Shown: positions 17,300 to 26,623, counted from the first letter of the stretch. The stretch: DNA of 64,000 nucleotides from JABMQB01 sp963678235 (GCA_963678235.1 OY782766.1:4712001-4776000), one strand, 5' to 3'. Program-made: numbers and translations. Notes: generated from the letters alone by a model not told the origin.

Positions 17300-17386
17300 A
17301 TTCTCATTACATAAAAAAACCATCCTCTGTAATGAGAATGGTTCTTTTTTTAATTCTTTTATAATCATTTATAACATACCATTCTC
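17300..17386 (-). promoter_or_regulatory. Antiterminator/terminator switch of the leu operon leader
   Basis: Three segments compete on the minus strand. Segment A, GAGAATGGT (17386 to 17378), begins inside the leader stop codon. Segment B, ACCATTCTC (17342 to 17334), is the 5' arm of the terminator and is the exact reverse complement of segment A. Segment C is the 3' arm. A:B pairing prevents B:C pairing. A ribosome stalled on Leu or Ile codons would leave A free (read-through); one reaching the stop codon would cover A (termination). In addition, GTAATGAGAAT (17310 to 17300), past the T run, can pair with ATTCTCATTAC (17339 to 17329) over 11 bp. Confidence 0.75.
17312..17343 (-). terminator. 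Attenuator terminator upstream of leuA
   Basis: On the minus strand, AACCATTCTC (17343 to 17334) pairs with GAGGATGGTT (17327 to 17318), with one wobble and a six-base loop, and is followed by a run of T residues (17319 to 17313). This is an intrinsic terminator placed about 40 bases before the leuA start codon and 42 bases after a Leu/Ile-rich leader ORF. A terminator inside a leader, not after a gene, is the signature of attenuation. Confidence 0.85.
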
Positions 17387-17456
17387 ACTTCTTAATCCCA
17401 AGGATAAGAATACCTAGAAGGAGGTCGAGAATAAATATGCTACTTGATAATTTCAT
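17385..17456 (-). CDS. leu operon leader peptide (Leu/Ile-rich)
   Basis: A 23-codon ORF starting with ATG at 17456 and ending with TGA at 17387-17385. Seven codons are Leu (positions 3, 10, 12, 13, 14, 17, 19) and five are Ile (7, 9, 16, 18, 21), so over half the peptide consists of the two amino acids this operon is expected to serve. The densest run is LDLLLGILILGI (residues 10-21). The stop codon overlaps the first arm of the antiterminator. It is too short for ordinary gene callers. Composition, position and the downstream switch together make a regulatory leader peptide the best reading. Confidence 0.82.
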   Translation of the reverse strand: MKLSSSIFILDLLLGILILGIKK

Positions 17457-17478
17457 TTATTTTTACGTTGTTGAGCTG

Positions 17479-17486
17479 CAAATATG
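17479..17486 (-). promoter_or_regulatory. Candidate minus-7 element of the leu operon promoter
   Basis: Minus-strand CATATTTG matches TAnnTTTG at seven of eight positions. Transcription would start near 17473, about 17 bases before the leader-peptide ATG, a sensible distance. No clear minus-33 TTG is visible at the usual spacing, so this is tentative. Confidence 0.35.
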
Positions 17487-17705
17487 AAAATAATTTTTTA
17501 AAATGAAAATATTATTGGCTTTTTATTGCTGTTTTTTAAATTAAAAGTGATGTTTTCTTCATAATTGACAGTTTTTATTCATTCTAAATAACCAAATTTA
17601 ATATTCTCTTTCGATCTTAAACATGTACTTCTTAACTTTTGTATTCGCTTTGTACAATCATGAATAAATAGTAAATTCAAAATTTCATTAACCACTGGAT
17701 TACTT

Positions 17706-19256
17706 ATGGAGGAATTGGTACTGACCATTGATTGTGGAACGCAAAGTTTGCGGGCTATACTTTTTTCATTAGATGGATCGGTTGTTGACAAAGAAAAGGT
17801 TGAGTACAATCCATATTATAGTATTAAGCCCGGTTGGGCTGAACAAAATGCCGAGCTTTATTGGGAAAGTTTATGCAAAGCTTGTAAAACCATTCAGGCA
17901 AGGGAACCTGAAAAATTCAAAAGAATTAAAGGGGTAGGGGTTACGGCACTTCGAAATTCAATGGTAAACCTTGATGCAGATGGAAATCCGTTGCGCCCTA
18001 TCATGGTGTGGTTAGATCAGCGAAAAGCTAAGCCAATTTACAAGCCTCCAATTCTCACAAATCTTGCATTAAAAATAGTTGGGAAAGACCAAACAATCCT
18101 TGACATGCAAAAGGAAGGAAAATGCAATTGGATCAGGCAAAATCAAGCTGACATTTGGGCGAATACCCATAAATATGTTCAGGTATCGGGATTTTTAAAC
18201 CACCGGTTGACAGGACAGTTTAATGATTCACTTGCGTCGCAAATTGGCTTTATCCCTTTTGATTATAAAAGGTTGAAATGGTCAACAACCAAATTGCCAT
18301 TTGCTTTTAGTGGTAAAATTTACCCTGTTGAGCCGGAAAAGCTTCCTAGATTGGTGGAACCGGGTGATATAATTGGGAGGATTACCGATAACGCTTCCAT
18401 TCAGACTGGTATACCTGTTGGGGTAAAAGTGGTTGCCTGCGGGTCGGATAAAGGCTGTGAAACGCTTGGGATGGGAGTTTTGGATGGAAGCATGGCTAGT
18501 TTGAGCCTGGGAACGACTGCCACTATACAAACCACCACTTCCGATTATTTGGAACCAAGTCCGTATATGCCACCATACCCGGCTGTAATTCCCGGGAAAT
18601 TTAATCCGGAAATTGAAATATTCAGAGGTTATTGGATGATTACCTGGTTTAAACAGGAATTTGCCTATAAGGAAATTCAAATGGCTACACTAAAAGGTAT
18701 TCCGGCTGAAGAACTCATGAATGAGATGTTGAAAAAAGTTCCGGCTGGTTCTGATGGATTACTTGTTCAGCCCTATTGGAGCCCTGGTTTAGCGGAACCT
18801 TTGGCGAAAGGGGCAATTATTGGTTTTGGCGATGTGCATACAAAAGCACACGTATATAAATCAATTATTGAAGGCTTGGCTTTTGCATTGCTCGAAGGTA
18901 AAAACCAGTTGGAGAAAAGGGGCAAATTGAAGTTCAAAAAAATTACGGTTTCCGGTGGTGCATCACAAAGCGATGAAATTTGCCAGATTACTGCTGATGT
19001 TTTCAACCTGCCAATAGTGAGGGGAAAAACCTTTGAAAATTCGGGTCTGGGTGCGGCAATACTTGTTGCCAAAGGATTGGGATTGTATGATTCAATTGGG
19101 CAGGTAGTAGAAAAAATGGTAAGTCACGAGCAAATCTTTTATCCTCAAAAAGAGAATGTAGAAATCTACCAAAGTTTGTTTAAAAAAGGATATTCGAAAA
19201 TGTACCGGGCTTTAAAACCTATATACAAGGAAATATCAAATGATCCTACCAAATAA
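17706..19256 (+). CDS. FGGY-family carbohydrate kinase (xylulokinase-like)
   Basis: A 516-residue sugar kinase of the FGGY family with two actin-like ATPase domains. Visible elements are the N-terminal phosphate-1 loop TIDCGTQSLRAILFS, IMVWLDQR in the substrate domain, SLGTTATIQTT (phosphate-2), and a C-terminal VSGGASQSDEICQITADVFN adenosine motif. Members phosphorylate xylulose, glycerol, ribulose and related polyols; xylulokinase-like is the nearest guess, but the substrate is not fixed by sequence. It is transcribed divergently from the leu operon. No sugar transporter or isomerase is adjacent. Confidence 0.85.
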   Translation: MEELVLTIDCGTQSLRAILFSLDGSVVDKEKVEYNPYYSIKPGWAEQNAELYWESLCKACKTIQAREPEKFKRIKGVGVTALRNSMVNLDADGNPLRPIMVWLDQRKAKPIYKPPILTNLALKIVGKDQTILDMQKEGKCNWIRQNQADIWANTHKYVQVSGFLNHRLTGQFNDSLASQIGFIPFDYKRLKWSTTKLPFAFSGKIYPVEPEKLPRLVEPGDIIGRITDNASIQTGIPVGVKVVACGSDKGCETLGMGVLDGSMASLSLGTTATIQTTTSDYLEPSPYMPPYPAVIPGKFNPEIEIFRGYWMITWFKQEFAYKEIQMATLKGIPAEELMNEMLKKVPAGSDGLLVQPYWSPGLAEPLAKGAIIGFGDVHTKAHVYKSIIEGLAFALLEGKNQLEKRGKLKFKKITVSGGASQSDEICQITADVFNLPIVRGKTFENSGLGAAILVAKGLGLYDSIGQVVEKMVSHEQIFYPQKENVEIYQSLFKKGYSKMYRALKPIYKEISNDPTK

Positions 19257-19336
19257 TTTTATTTTCTTTCTGAAATTGCCTACTTATTGTAAATCCGGTA
19301 TATTTACGAAACGATAAATAGGAATATCAAAAACAG

Positions 19337-20416
19337 ATGGCAGGAATTATACTCTTTTTTACTTTATCAATTGTATTTTCATTTTTATGCTCGATTTGGG
19401 AGGCCGTTTTATTAAGCATTACGCCATCTTATGTAAGCCGAATGATAAAAGAAAAACCGGTGATAGGAAAATTGCTCAACACCTACAAAGATGATATCGA
19501 CCGGCCACTTTCAGCTATTTTAACACTTAATACAATAGCACATACGGTTGGTGCAATTGGAGTTGGGGTTGAGGCAGGAAAACTATTCGGAAATAGCGTA
19601 ATAGATTTTATGTTTTTTGGGATTTCTTATGAATCGCTCATTGCTGGTTTAATGACCCTGGCAATTCTTATTTTATCGGAAATTATTCCCAAAACGCTCG
19701 GTGCAACTTATTGGAAAGTACTTACGCCATTCACCATAACTTCACTTAAATTTTTGCTTATACTGTTGGCACCTTTTGTTTGGCTGGCAAATTGGATTAC
19801 CCGAATTGTTAAAAAAGAAGGTAATAAAAGTGTTTTGAGCAGGGCTGATGTTGCTGCAATGGCCGATGCCGGACTAAAAAGCGGTGCTCTTGAGCAGGAG
19901 GAATCCTCCATTATCCATAATCTGTTAAAGCTTAAAAAACTAACTGTGGAGGATATTATGACGCCACGTTCGGTCATTCAGACGATGGATGAAAGTTTGT
20001 CGTTGAAAGAAGCCTACGTGAAAAACAAACCTTTAATTTATTCCCGGATCCCGGTTTTTAAAGAGCAACCCGATAATATTACGGGAATGGTACTTAAAGA
20101 CGATATTTTACAGAACCTTGCAGAAGATCTCCACCACAAAAAATTGAGCGATGTTAAAATCGATATTCTTTTTGTGGAAGAGAACATTACCGTTTTTAAA
20201 CTAATGGATACCCTGGTTTTAAAGCGGCAGCATATGGCTATGGTTGCCGATAAATTCGGGAGTACCATTGGTTTGGTTACCCTCGAAGATTTGTTTGAAA
20301 CGCTATTAGGCCTTGAAATTATTGATGAGTCGGACAAAGTAGAAGACCTGCAAAAACTAGCCCGAGAAAATTGGGAGAAACGAGCGAAAGCGCAAGCAAA
20401 CAAAAAGTTTAAATAA
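19337..20416 (+). CDS. CNNM/DUF21 membrane protein with CBS pair
   Basis: A 359-residue membrane protein: an N-terminal CNNM (DUF21) transmembrane domain with about four hydrophobic segments up to residue 155, then two CBS domains (residues about 205-325; LTVEDIMTPRSVIQTMDES opens the first, and QHMAMVADKFGSTIGLVTLE lies in the second). It belongs to the CorB/HlyC-type family linked to Mg2+ and Co2+ transport or efflux. The CorC/HlyC C-terminal domain is missing, so this is the short form. It converges with the transaldolase gene. Confidence 0.85.
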   Translation: MAGIILFFTLSIVFSFLCSIWEAVLLSITPSYVSRMIKEKPVIGKLLNTYKDDIDRPLSAILTLNTIAHTVGAIGVGVEAGKLFGNSVIDFMFFGISYESLIAGLMTLAILILSEIIPKTLGATYWKVLTPFTITSLKFLLILLAPFVWLANWITRIVKKEGNKSVLSRADVAAMADAGLKSGALEQEESSIIHNLLKLKKLTVEDIMTPRSVIQTMDESLSLKEAYVKNKPLIYSRIPVFKEQPDNITGMVLKDDILQNLAEDLHHKKLSDVKIDILFVEENITVFKLMDTLVLKRQHMAMVADKFGSTIGLVTLEDLFETLLGLEIIDESDKVEDLQKLARENWEKRAKAQANKKFK

Positions 20417-20446
20417 ACTTTAGGTATTTGGACGAAAGGGATAATC

Positions 20447-21667
20447 CTATTGAATGATCTCCTTGATTCGTTCGTCTAAGGCTGCCTGATCGTTTGTGAA
20501 ACTAGCCAGCCCGGCCAGGTTCAACAAAGTGTCGATTGCAATTTCTTCCCGGGCAATCCTTTCTTTCCAATGTTCATGAACCGGAATTTTTCCATCCTCA
20601 TCAATCATTTTGAAATCGGTTTCCGAAAGAATTGGGAACATATCAGTTAATCCCGCATTTCGTGCCCTTTCAATTAATTCATCCCCGGTTTTTGGAGGAT
20701 TTTTGTCCAGGTCGAGTGCAAGTTCAAGTTCTTTGGTTGAAACTCTCCAAAGTTTTTCAACAAAATAATTTTTAGCATCATTTGTAAGGGAGACTTCATA
20801 ATCGACACCTAATTTTGAAGTAAAGTTACCAGAAAGCTCTTTCTTTCCTGCAGATGCAACTTTTGTAGGCATCGTGTAAACATCAACTCCGGCCAATGAT
20901 TCCAATTGTGTGGCACTTCTGAGGCTGGCAGCAATAAGCTTGGTGGGGACGACATTGTTCTTTGTTAATCTTGTAACCTGGCGTTGTGTTTCAATAACTG
21001 CTCTTTCGCCTACTCCTTCTGCTTCACCAAGCTTATTATCAGCAATGTAAGCCCCAAGCCTTCCTAAAAAAACATTTAAGTAATTTGGTTTCGAAATAGC
21101 TGCGACCATCAGGTTTTGACGCACGCTAAACTCCAGGGTGAAATTGATCTTTATTCCAAGCTCACGCAGTTTTCTTGCGCCAATTAACCCGGTAGCTGTG
21201 TACGGAACTTTTACAATAAATTGTTTTGGGTTTATGGCGTGGTACCTTTTTCCATAGTTAACGATTGCATCCAGGTCGTGGGCAGTATTAGTGTGAAGTT
21301 CAACACTCACAAAACCTCCAAATTTTTTGGCAAGCCGCAATCCATGTCTCGCATTTAGTATAAAGGCAATTTCAACTACCTGTTCATCGATAGGCAATTC
21401 TTTAACAATCTCTTTTGCTTCTGCAATAAAATCGTCGTATATCCCTTTTTGTATTTCGTTGTTAACGAGGGTGTTGTTTGTGGTTAGAGCAGTCATTTCT
21501 GCAGACCATATTGCAACGGCTTCATCCATATCGCCTGTGTCGAGCCAAAGCTCAGTTCCAGTGTTTTTTAGGTTTTGCCAAAACTCATCAGGTTTGGCAC
21601 TTACTGGTTCTTCATCTATACCATCAACAATAAATTGTTGGATTTTACTTTCTAATTCTTTGTTCAT
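20447..21667 (-). CDS. Transaldolase family protein
   Basis: A 406-residue (beta/alpha)8 aldolase. Transaldolase moves dihydroxyacetone between sugar phosphates in the pentose phosphate pathway through a Schiff-base lysine, here most likely the Lys of FIVKVPYTATG. Other family features are LWLDTGDMDEAVAIWSAEMT with TTNNTLVNNEI at the N-terminus, INFTLEFSVRQNLMVAAI (TLxFS) and NVFLGRLGAYIADN (the F-GR-D region). It is longer than the compact FSA-type enzymes, with an extended C-terminus. It starts six bases after the S9 peptidase gene ends, so the two share a transcript. Confidence 0.88.
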   Translation of the reverse strand: MNKELESKIQQFIVDGIDEEPVSAKPDEFWQNLKNTGTELWLDTGDMDEAVAIWSAEMTALTTNNTLVNNEIQKGIYDDFIAEAKEIVKELPIDEQVVEIAFILNARHGLRLAKKFGGFVSVELHTNTAHDLDAIVNYGKRYHAINPKQFIVKVPYTATGLIGARKLRELGIKINFTLEFSVRQNLMVAAISKPNYLNVFLGRLGAYIADNKLGEAEGVGERAVIETQRQVTRLTKNNVVPTKLIAASLRSATQLESLAGVDVYTMPTKVASAGKKELSGNFTSKLGVDYEVSLTNDAKNYFVEKLWRVSTKELELALDLDKNPPKTGDELIERARNAGLTDMFPILSETDFKMIDEDGKIPVHEHWKERIAREEIAIDTLLNLAGLASFTNDQAALDERIKEIIQ

Positions 21668-21673
21668 GACTAT

Positions 21674-24097
21674 TTAATTTTCTTTGTTTTTCACCCATTT
21701 TTCTAACCATTGATCTTGTTCCCAAATGACATGCAGAACGGATTCCCTGGCTGCATATCCATGGCTTTCTTTTGGCAACATTACCAGGCGGGCGTTTGCC
21801 CCGTGCCCTTTTAACGCGTTAAAATACCTTTCACTTTGTAGGGGATAGGTACCTGAATTGTTATCGGCTTCACCATGTATAAGTAACAGAGGATGTTTCA
21901 TTTTGTCTGCATGCATAAACGGCGACATTGAATTATAAACTTCAGGTGCTTCCCAATAGCTTCTTTCTTCAGCCTGAAACCCAAATGGTGTGAGCGTTCT
22001 GTTATATGCACCACTTCTGGCAATTCCTGCAGCAAATAAATCACAATGTGTAAGCAAGTTTGCTGTCATAAAAGCACCATACGAATGTCCCCCAATTGCA
22101 ACCCTTTCAGTATCAATATATCCTAAACTATCCACTGCAATTATAGCAGCCCTGGCATTTGCAACTAATTGAGAAACAAAGGAATCGTTCGGTTGTTCAT
22201 CATTTGCTCCAATAATTGGGAATGCAACCCGATCTAATACTGCGTAACCGCGCATCACCCAATAAATAGGTGATCCATACGATGGACGTGTAAATTCATG
22301 GGGAGAAGATGTGACTTGCCCTGCATTGTCTTTATTTTTGAATTCACGCGGATAAGCCCACATCAACATCGGGAGCTTTTCTTTTTTCTCCAGATCATGG
22401 ACAGGAGGCAAATAAAGCATTCCAGACAATTCAACACCATCTTCACGTTTGTATTTTATGAGTTCTTTATGCACGTTCTGTAACTTCTTATAAGGATTTT
22501 CAAAATACGTAATTTGTTGAGGTGGCTTTTTCGATTTTATGTTCCGAAGGAAATAATTTGGAAATTCATTTTTTGACTCCATCCTGTTAATAAGGATTCC
22601 TTTTTTAGGATCTAAAAGTTTTATGCTTCTTTCCAGGGTTGATATTCCATCGGCTTGCCAAAGTCTTTTCGTTTTTTTGTTCTTTAAATTCAACTTGTCT
22701 ATAAACGGCCGGATTCCTTCTTTAGAGTAGCCATTGCCTCTTAAAAATATGCTGTTTTGATCTAATAACAATATGTCTTGTGCAAACTTGTTTTTTGTAG
22801 TAATTGGATTTCCGGGATCATGGTATCTGTCCTGGTAATTTCTGTCGAAAAGGACAGTTTTTTCCTTAGTAATGTCCGAAGGGTTAAAAAGATATGATTT
22901 TGTGTTGCGTGTTTCCCAAAAACGATCAAATGCAATTGCATAAACATCATTTCCCCAATAAATTCCACGGAAACGGTTAATGGTTTTAAGGATGCTTTTA
23001 GCTTCTCCATCAAATGGGGCATCCAACGAAAATATTTCGTCCCTGAACTCAATTTTGGATTTTGGATCGCCACCGTCTAGTGCTTCAACCCAAAACAGGG
23101 TAGCTGGTTTGTCTGCCCTCCATCTAATATTTCGTTTTCCGGTTTGCACAGCATCAAATCCTGATGGTAATACTTCAATTAAGGGAGTTTCGGCTATTTT
23201 TTTTACTTCCTTGCCATGGTAGGTATAGATGGTTGTTGTGAAGGGAAAACGTTGATAGGGGACAAGATATGAAAAGGGCTTTTGAATGGTATTAACGATA
23301 ATATAGCTTCCGTCTGGAGAAAAACGTAGGGAAGAAAACATGGCAGCTTTTTTCCATAAGTTGGATTTGCCTTCAACTGAAATTCGGTGTATTTCTGATA
23401 GAACAAGCTGTTCAAAATTAAATTCATCAGCCTTGTCTTTCAATAGGTCCTGATAAGTTCTGTTTTGTGCTTTTTTGCCATCGCTAACCGAAACCTTAGG
23501 ACCGACAGGTATCGAGTTTGTTTTATCAATGAGTTGCTTTCTGTCTGGTGGAATCAATTTTACCAGCATGCTTTTACTATCCTTTGCCCAAACAACAGGA
23601 TTGCCCATGTTGGCATTGATATTTGCTCCACTTAATTTTTGTGCCGATGCATTTTCAATGTCAATAAGCCATAGTTCTACACCATTAGTGGTGGTATTTG
23701 TAAACGAAAGTTTTGTTTGATCAGGCGACCAAAGCAAATTTGCTATTTTTTTAGTTGTGGGCAATCCGATAATTTCAATAATAGAAGAATCGCCAATGTT
23801 CATTAATTTAAAGTTATTGTAATACCTGGTTCGGCTTCCTATATTGGTTTGCGGATTAATGCGAAGTCCCGCCAGGCGCATTTCCGGCTCCGAAAGTTCT
23901 TCGATGTTTTTAAAATTGTCCTTAAAAAGAAGTAGCATTTTATCGCCTACATCGTTGATACGGACATCTGGTGCATCTTTTACATCGATTAGTTCAAGGA
24001 TTTCTTTTGGTGGTTTCTGATATGTAATATCAAGTTGAGCTATGGAAGGAAAATATGCAAATATGATGAAGAGTATTAAATAGAATTTAGTGTTCAT
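21674..24097 (-). CDS. Secreted S9-family prolyl oligopeptidase-like peptidase
   Basis: An 807-residue exported serine peptidase with a signal peptide of 20 residues ending in SIAQ. A WD40-like beta-propeller (about residues 45-540) precedes an alpha/beta hydrolase domain. The nucleophile is in GGHSYGAFMTANLL, the acid is likely the Asp in HGEADNNSGTYPLQSERY, and the His is in PKESHGYAARES. S9 enzymes of this kind release di- or oligopeptides in the periplasm and serve peptide nutrition. It is the first gene of a two-gene transcript with transaldolase. Confidence 0.88.
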   Translation of the reverse strand: MNTKFYLILFIIFAYFPSIAQLDITYQKPPKEILELIDVKDAPDVRINDVGDKMLLLFKDNFKNIEELSEPEMRLAGLRINPQTNIGSRTRYYNNFKLMNIGDSSIIEIIGLPTTKKIANLLWSPDQTKLSFTNTTTNGVELWLIDIENASAQKLSGANINANMGNPVVWAKDSKSMLVKLIPPDRKQLIDKTNSIPVGPKVSVSDGKKAQNRTYQDLLKDKADEFNFEQLVLSEIHRISVEGKSNLWKKAAMFSSLRFSPDGSYIIVNTIQKPFSYLVPYQRFPFTTTIYTYHGKEVKKIAETPLIEVLPSGFDAVQTGKRNIRWRADKPATLFWVEALDGGDPKSKIEFRDEIFSLDAPFDGEAKSILKTINRFRGIYWGNDVYAIAFDRFWETRNTKSYLFNPSDITKEKTVLFDRNYQDRYHDPGNPITTKNKFAQDILLLDQNSIFLRGNGYSKEGIRPFIDKLNLKNKKTKRLWQADGISTLERSIKLLDPKKGILINRMESKNEFPNYFLRNIKSKKPPQQITYFENPYKKLQNVHKELIKYKREDGVELSGMLYLPPVHDLEKKEKLPMLMWAYPREFKNKDNAGQVTSSPHEFTRPSYGSPIYWVMRGYAVLDRVAFPIIGANDEQPNDSFVSQLVANARAAIIAVDSLGYIDTERVAIGGHSYGAFMTANLLTHCDLFAAGIARSGAYNRTLTPFGFQAEERSYWEAPEVYNSMSPFMHADKMKHPLLLIHGEADNNSGTYPLQSERYFNALKGHGANARLVMLPKESHGYAARESVLHVIWEQDQWLEKWVKNKEN

Positions 24098-24279
24098 GGA
24101 TGTTGATTTTGTTTGATTTTATGGTGCCTAATAAATATAAGGATTCTTTTTTTCTAATGCCAGCATTACTTCTTTTCAAATGGTAATATTGTGGAGTGAA
24201 AGGAACGGAAGGAAAAGTGAAGAATATGTCATTATTAATAACGTGATCAGCTATTTTTTCCGATTGCTAATGAAAAACC

Positions 24280-24287
24280 TATATTTG
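24280..24287 (+). promoter_or_regulatory. Minus-7 element of the fabD promoter
   Basis: TATATTTG is an exact match to TAnnTTTG. The transcript would start near 24294, about 17 bases before the fabD ATG. No well-spaced minus-33 element is obvious. Confidence 0.45.
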
Positions 24288-24310
24288 CAGCAAATTTTAA
24301 ATAAACAAAT

Positions 24311-25198
24311 ATGAAGGCTTTTGTATTTCCCGGACAGGGAGCACAATTCCCCGGAATGGGAAAAGATTTGTATGAAAATTCAGAAGAAGCAAAAATACTT
24401 TTTGAGAAAGCAAACGAAATACTTGGGTTCAGTATTACAGATGTTATGTTTAATGGTTCTGCGGATGATCTAAAGCAAACAAAGGTTACCCAACCTGCCA
24501 TTTTCTTGCATTCTGTGTTATTGGCGAAAACCATTGAAGATTTTAACCCCGATGCGGTTGCAGGACATTCCTTAGGTGAATTTTCGGCATTGGTGGCTTC
24601 AGGTGTTTTAAGTTTTGAGGATGCCTTGGTACTCGTTTCGAAAAGGGCAATGGCAATGCAAAAAGCCTGCGAAATTGAACCTTCAACAATGGCTGCAATT
24701 GTTGGATTGGAAGATGAAGTTGTTGAAGAAGTATGCATTTCAATTGATGAAGTTGTGGTTGCTGCCAATTACAATTGCCCAGGGCAGTTGGTGATCTCCG
24801 GATCGATGAATGGGATCGACGAAGCTTGCGAAATATTAACAGAAAAAGGTGCACGAAGGGCTTTAAAACTTCCTGTTGGTGGTGCTTTCCATTCGCCTTT
24901 TATGGAACCGGCAAGGGAAGAATTGGCTGCTGCAATTGAAGCTACCAATTTTAAAGATGCAATTTGTCCGGTTTACCAAAACGTGAATGCCCAACCTGTT
25001 ACCAAAGCCACTGAAATAAAAGAGAATTTAATTGCACAATTAACCGCTCCTGTAAAATGGACGCAGATTGTTCAGAATATGCTGAATGATGGCATAACTT
25101 CATTTACTGAAGTAGGGCCAGGAAGCGTACTGCAAGGGCTGATTAAAAAAGTTGACAGGAAAATTGAAACATCTGGAGTTAGTAGTTTTGAAAAATAA
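24311..25198 (+). CDS. fabD: Malonyl-CoA:ACP S-malonyltransferase
   Basis: FabD (295 residues) transfers the malonyl group from malonyl-CoA to acyl carrier protein for fatty-acid synthesis. Motifs are PGQGAQFPGMGKDLYE at the N-terminus (oxyanion Gln), the nucleophile in AGHSLGEFSALVASG (Ser near 83), and the active-site His in VGGAFHSPFMEPA. The length is typical. It is transcribed alone with its own promoter and a strong terminator, without the other fab genes usually clustered with it. Confidence 0.96.
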   Translation: MKAFVFPGQGAQFPGMGKDLYENSEEAKILFEKANEILGFSITDVMFNGSADDLKQTKVTQPAIFLHSVLLAKTIEDFNPDAVAGHSLGEFSALVASGVLSFEDALVLVSKRAMAMQKACEIEPSTMAAIVGLEDEVVEEVCISIDEVVVAANYNCPGQLVISGSMNGIDEACEILTEKGARRALKLPVGGAFHSPFMEPAREELAAAIEATNFKDAICPVYQNVNAQPVTKATEIKENLIAQLTAPVKWTQIVQNMLNDGITSFTEVGPGSVLQGLIKKVDRKIETSGVSSFEK

Positions 25199-25212
25199 TA
25201 TCGATTATTTAT

Positions 25213-25250
25213 AAAACAAAAAACCCGGCGATAACCGGGTTTTTTGTTTT
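25213..25250. terminator. Bidirectional intrinsic terminator
   Basis: A long perfect stem, AAAACAAAAAACCCGG with CCGGGTTTTTTGTTTT, around a six-base loop. The GC core is flanked by A and T tracts that work on either strand. It lies between convergent fabD and the NtrC-type regulator. Confidence 0.9.
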
Positions 25251-25261
25251 ATAGCGCTTGC

Positions 25262-26623
25262 CTAATTCGGCTGTTTTTGAATCATTCTATAAATGGTTGA
25301 TTTGCCAATATTTAGTTTTGACGCAACTAAACGTACATTGTTATTGTAATTATTTAGAAAATGGAATACAATTTCTTCGTTGTATTTCTCAAGCGTTTTT
25401 TCAGTTGCCAATAAATTATTTACATTTTCTTTACTGTTCATATTAAGGTGCTCAGCATCAATAATATCATCGTTTGTCATTACGCAGGCCAACTCCATAA
25501 TTGCTTTTAATTCCCTCACATTCCCGGGAAACGGATAAGTTTGTATGACTGATTTTGCACTTTCCGTTATGGTTTTTGATGACATACTATTTTCCTTGCA
25601 AAATTCATTTACAAAATACTTTGCCAGTAATATCACATCGTTGCCTCTGTTCCGTAGTGGTGGAACTTCAATCGGCAAGCCCAGTAGCCTGTAATATAAA
25701 TCCTGCCTGAACGTACCATCGGAAACCATGGCGTTCATTTTTTTATGGGTTGCCGTAATTATCCGAACATCTAAAGGTATTGTTTCAGTTCCGCCAACTC
25801 TCATTAGTTCCCTTTCCTGAATTACACGTAATAATTTTGTCTGGATATTTAAGTCGAGGTCTGCAATTTCATCCAGAAACAAAGTACCTCCGTTTGCAAG
25901 TTCGAATTTCCCGATTTTCTTGAAATCAGCACCTGTAAAGGCACCTTTTTCGTGGCCAAATAACTCGCTTTCGATCAAGCCTTCCGGAATTGCCGATATA
26001 TTAACTGCAATAAACGGTTTGTTGCTTCGGTTTGAGTTGAAATGAATTCCTTTGGCTACCAATTCTTTTCCGGTTCCGGTGTCTCCGGTAATGGAAACAG
26101 AAATATTGGTTTTAACGGCTTTTGCCATAAGGTCAAACACATGTTCAATTTCACGACTGCTCCCTTTAATAAGGTTCTTGAAATCATACTTCTCTTTAAC
26201 AACTGTTCTCAAGTATGTATTTTCAGCCCGAAGTTGATCTGATTCGTGAATGTTTTTAATGATATTTGCCAACCTCTCGCGGGTATCTGGCCCTTTCATT
26301 ATGTAGTCGTAAGCACCATTCTTTAATAAACCTACTGCAGTGTTAATATCGTTTTGCCCTGATATTACAATTACATGGCTATTTGGTGACTTCTCACGTA
26401 CTTTAGCAAGTATCTCGGTTCCGTTCATGTCAGGAAGAGTATAATCTAAAGTGATCACATCTGGATTGTCAGCTAGATTTGCTACGCAATCCCGTCCATT
26501 TTCAAATACCTTCACAAGGTATGCATCATTCTGAGACAACTGCTTCTTAAGCACATTAGCGTAAAGCTTGTTGTCCTCCACAATGAAAATTTTATAATTC
26601 TTCTTTTTCCTAGGGGACTTCAT
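25262..26623 (-). CDS. Sigma-54-dependent response regulator (NtrC family)
   Basis: A 453-residue regulator with three domains: receiver (residues 10-125; the phosphoacceptor Asp is in VITLDYTLPDMNG), AAA+ ATPase (about 150-375; Walker A in GDTGTGKELVAKG, the sigma-54 contact loop GAFTGA, Walker B in GGTLFLDEIADL), and a C-terminal Fis-type helix-turn-helix (VRLVASKLNIGKSTIYRMIQ). It activates transcription with sigma-54. No sensor kinase is adjacent, so it is an orphan. The 840-bp region upstream holds a perfect palindrome with TGTCCCA arms that could be an autoregulatory site. Confidence 0.93.
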   Translation of the reverse strand: MKSPRKKKNYKIFIVEDNKLYANVLKKQLSQNDAYLVKVFENGRDCVANLADNPDVITLDYTLPDMNGTEILAKVREKSPNSHVIVISGQNDINTAVGLLKNGAYDYIMKGPDTRERLANIIKNIHESDQLRAENTYLRTVVKEKYDFKNLIKGSSREIEHVFDLMAKAVKTNISVSITGDTGTGKELVAKGIHFNSNRSNKPFIAVNISAIPEGLIESELFGHEKGAFTGADFKKIGKFELANGGTLFLDEIADLDLNIQTKLLRVIQERELMRVGGTETIPLDVRIITATHKKMNAMVSDGTFRQDLYYRLLGLPIEVPPLRNRGNDVILLAKYFVNEFCKENSMSSKTITESAKSVIQTYPFPGNVRELKAIMELACVMTNDDIIDAEHLNMNSKENVNNLLATEKTLEKYNEEIVFHFLNNYNNNVRLVASKLNIGKSTIYRMIQKQPN

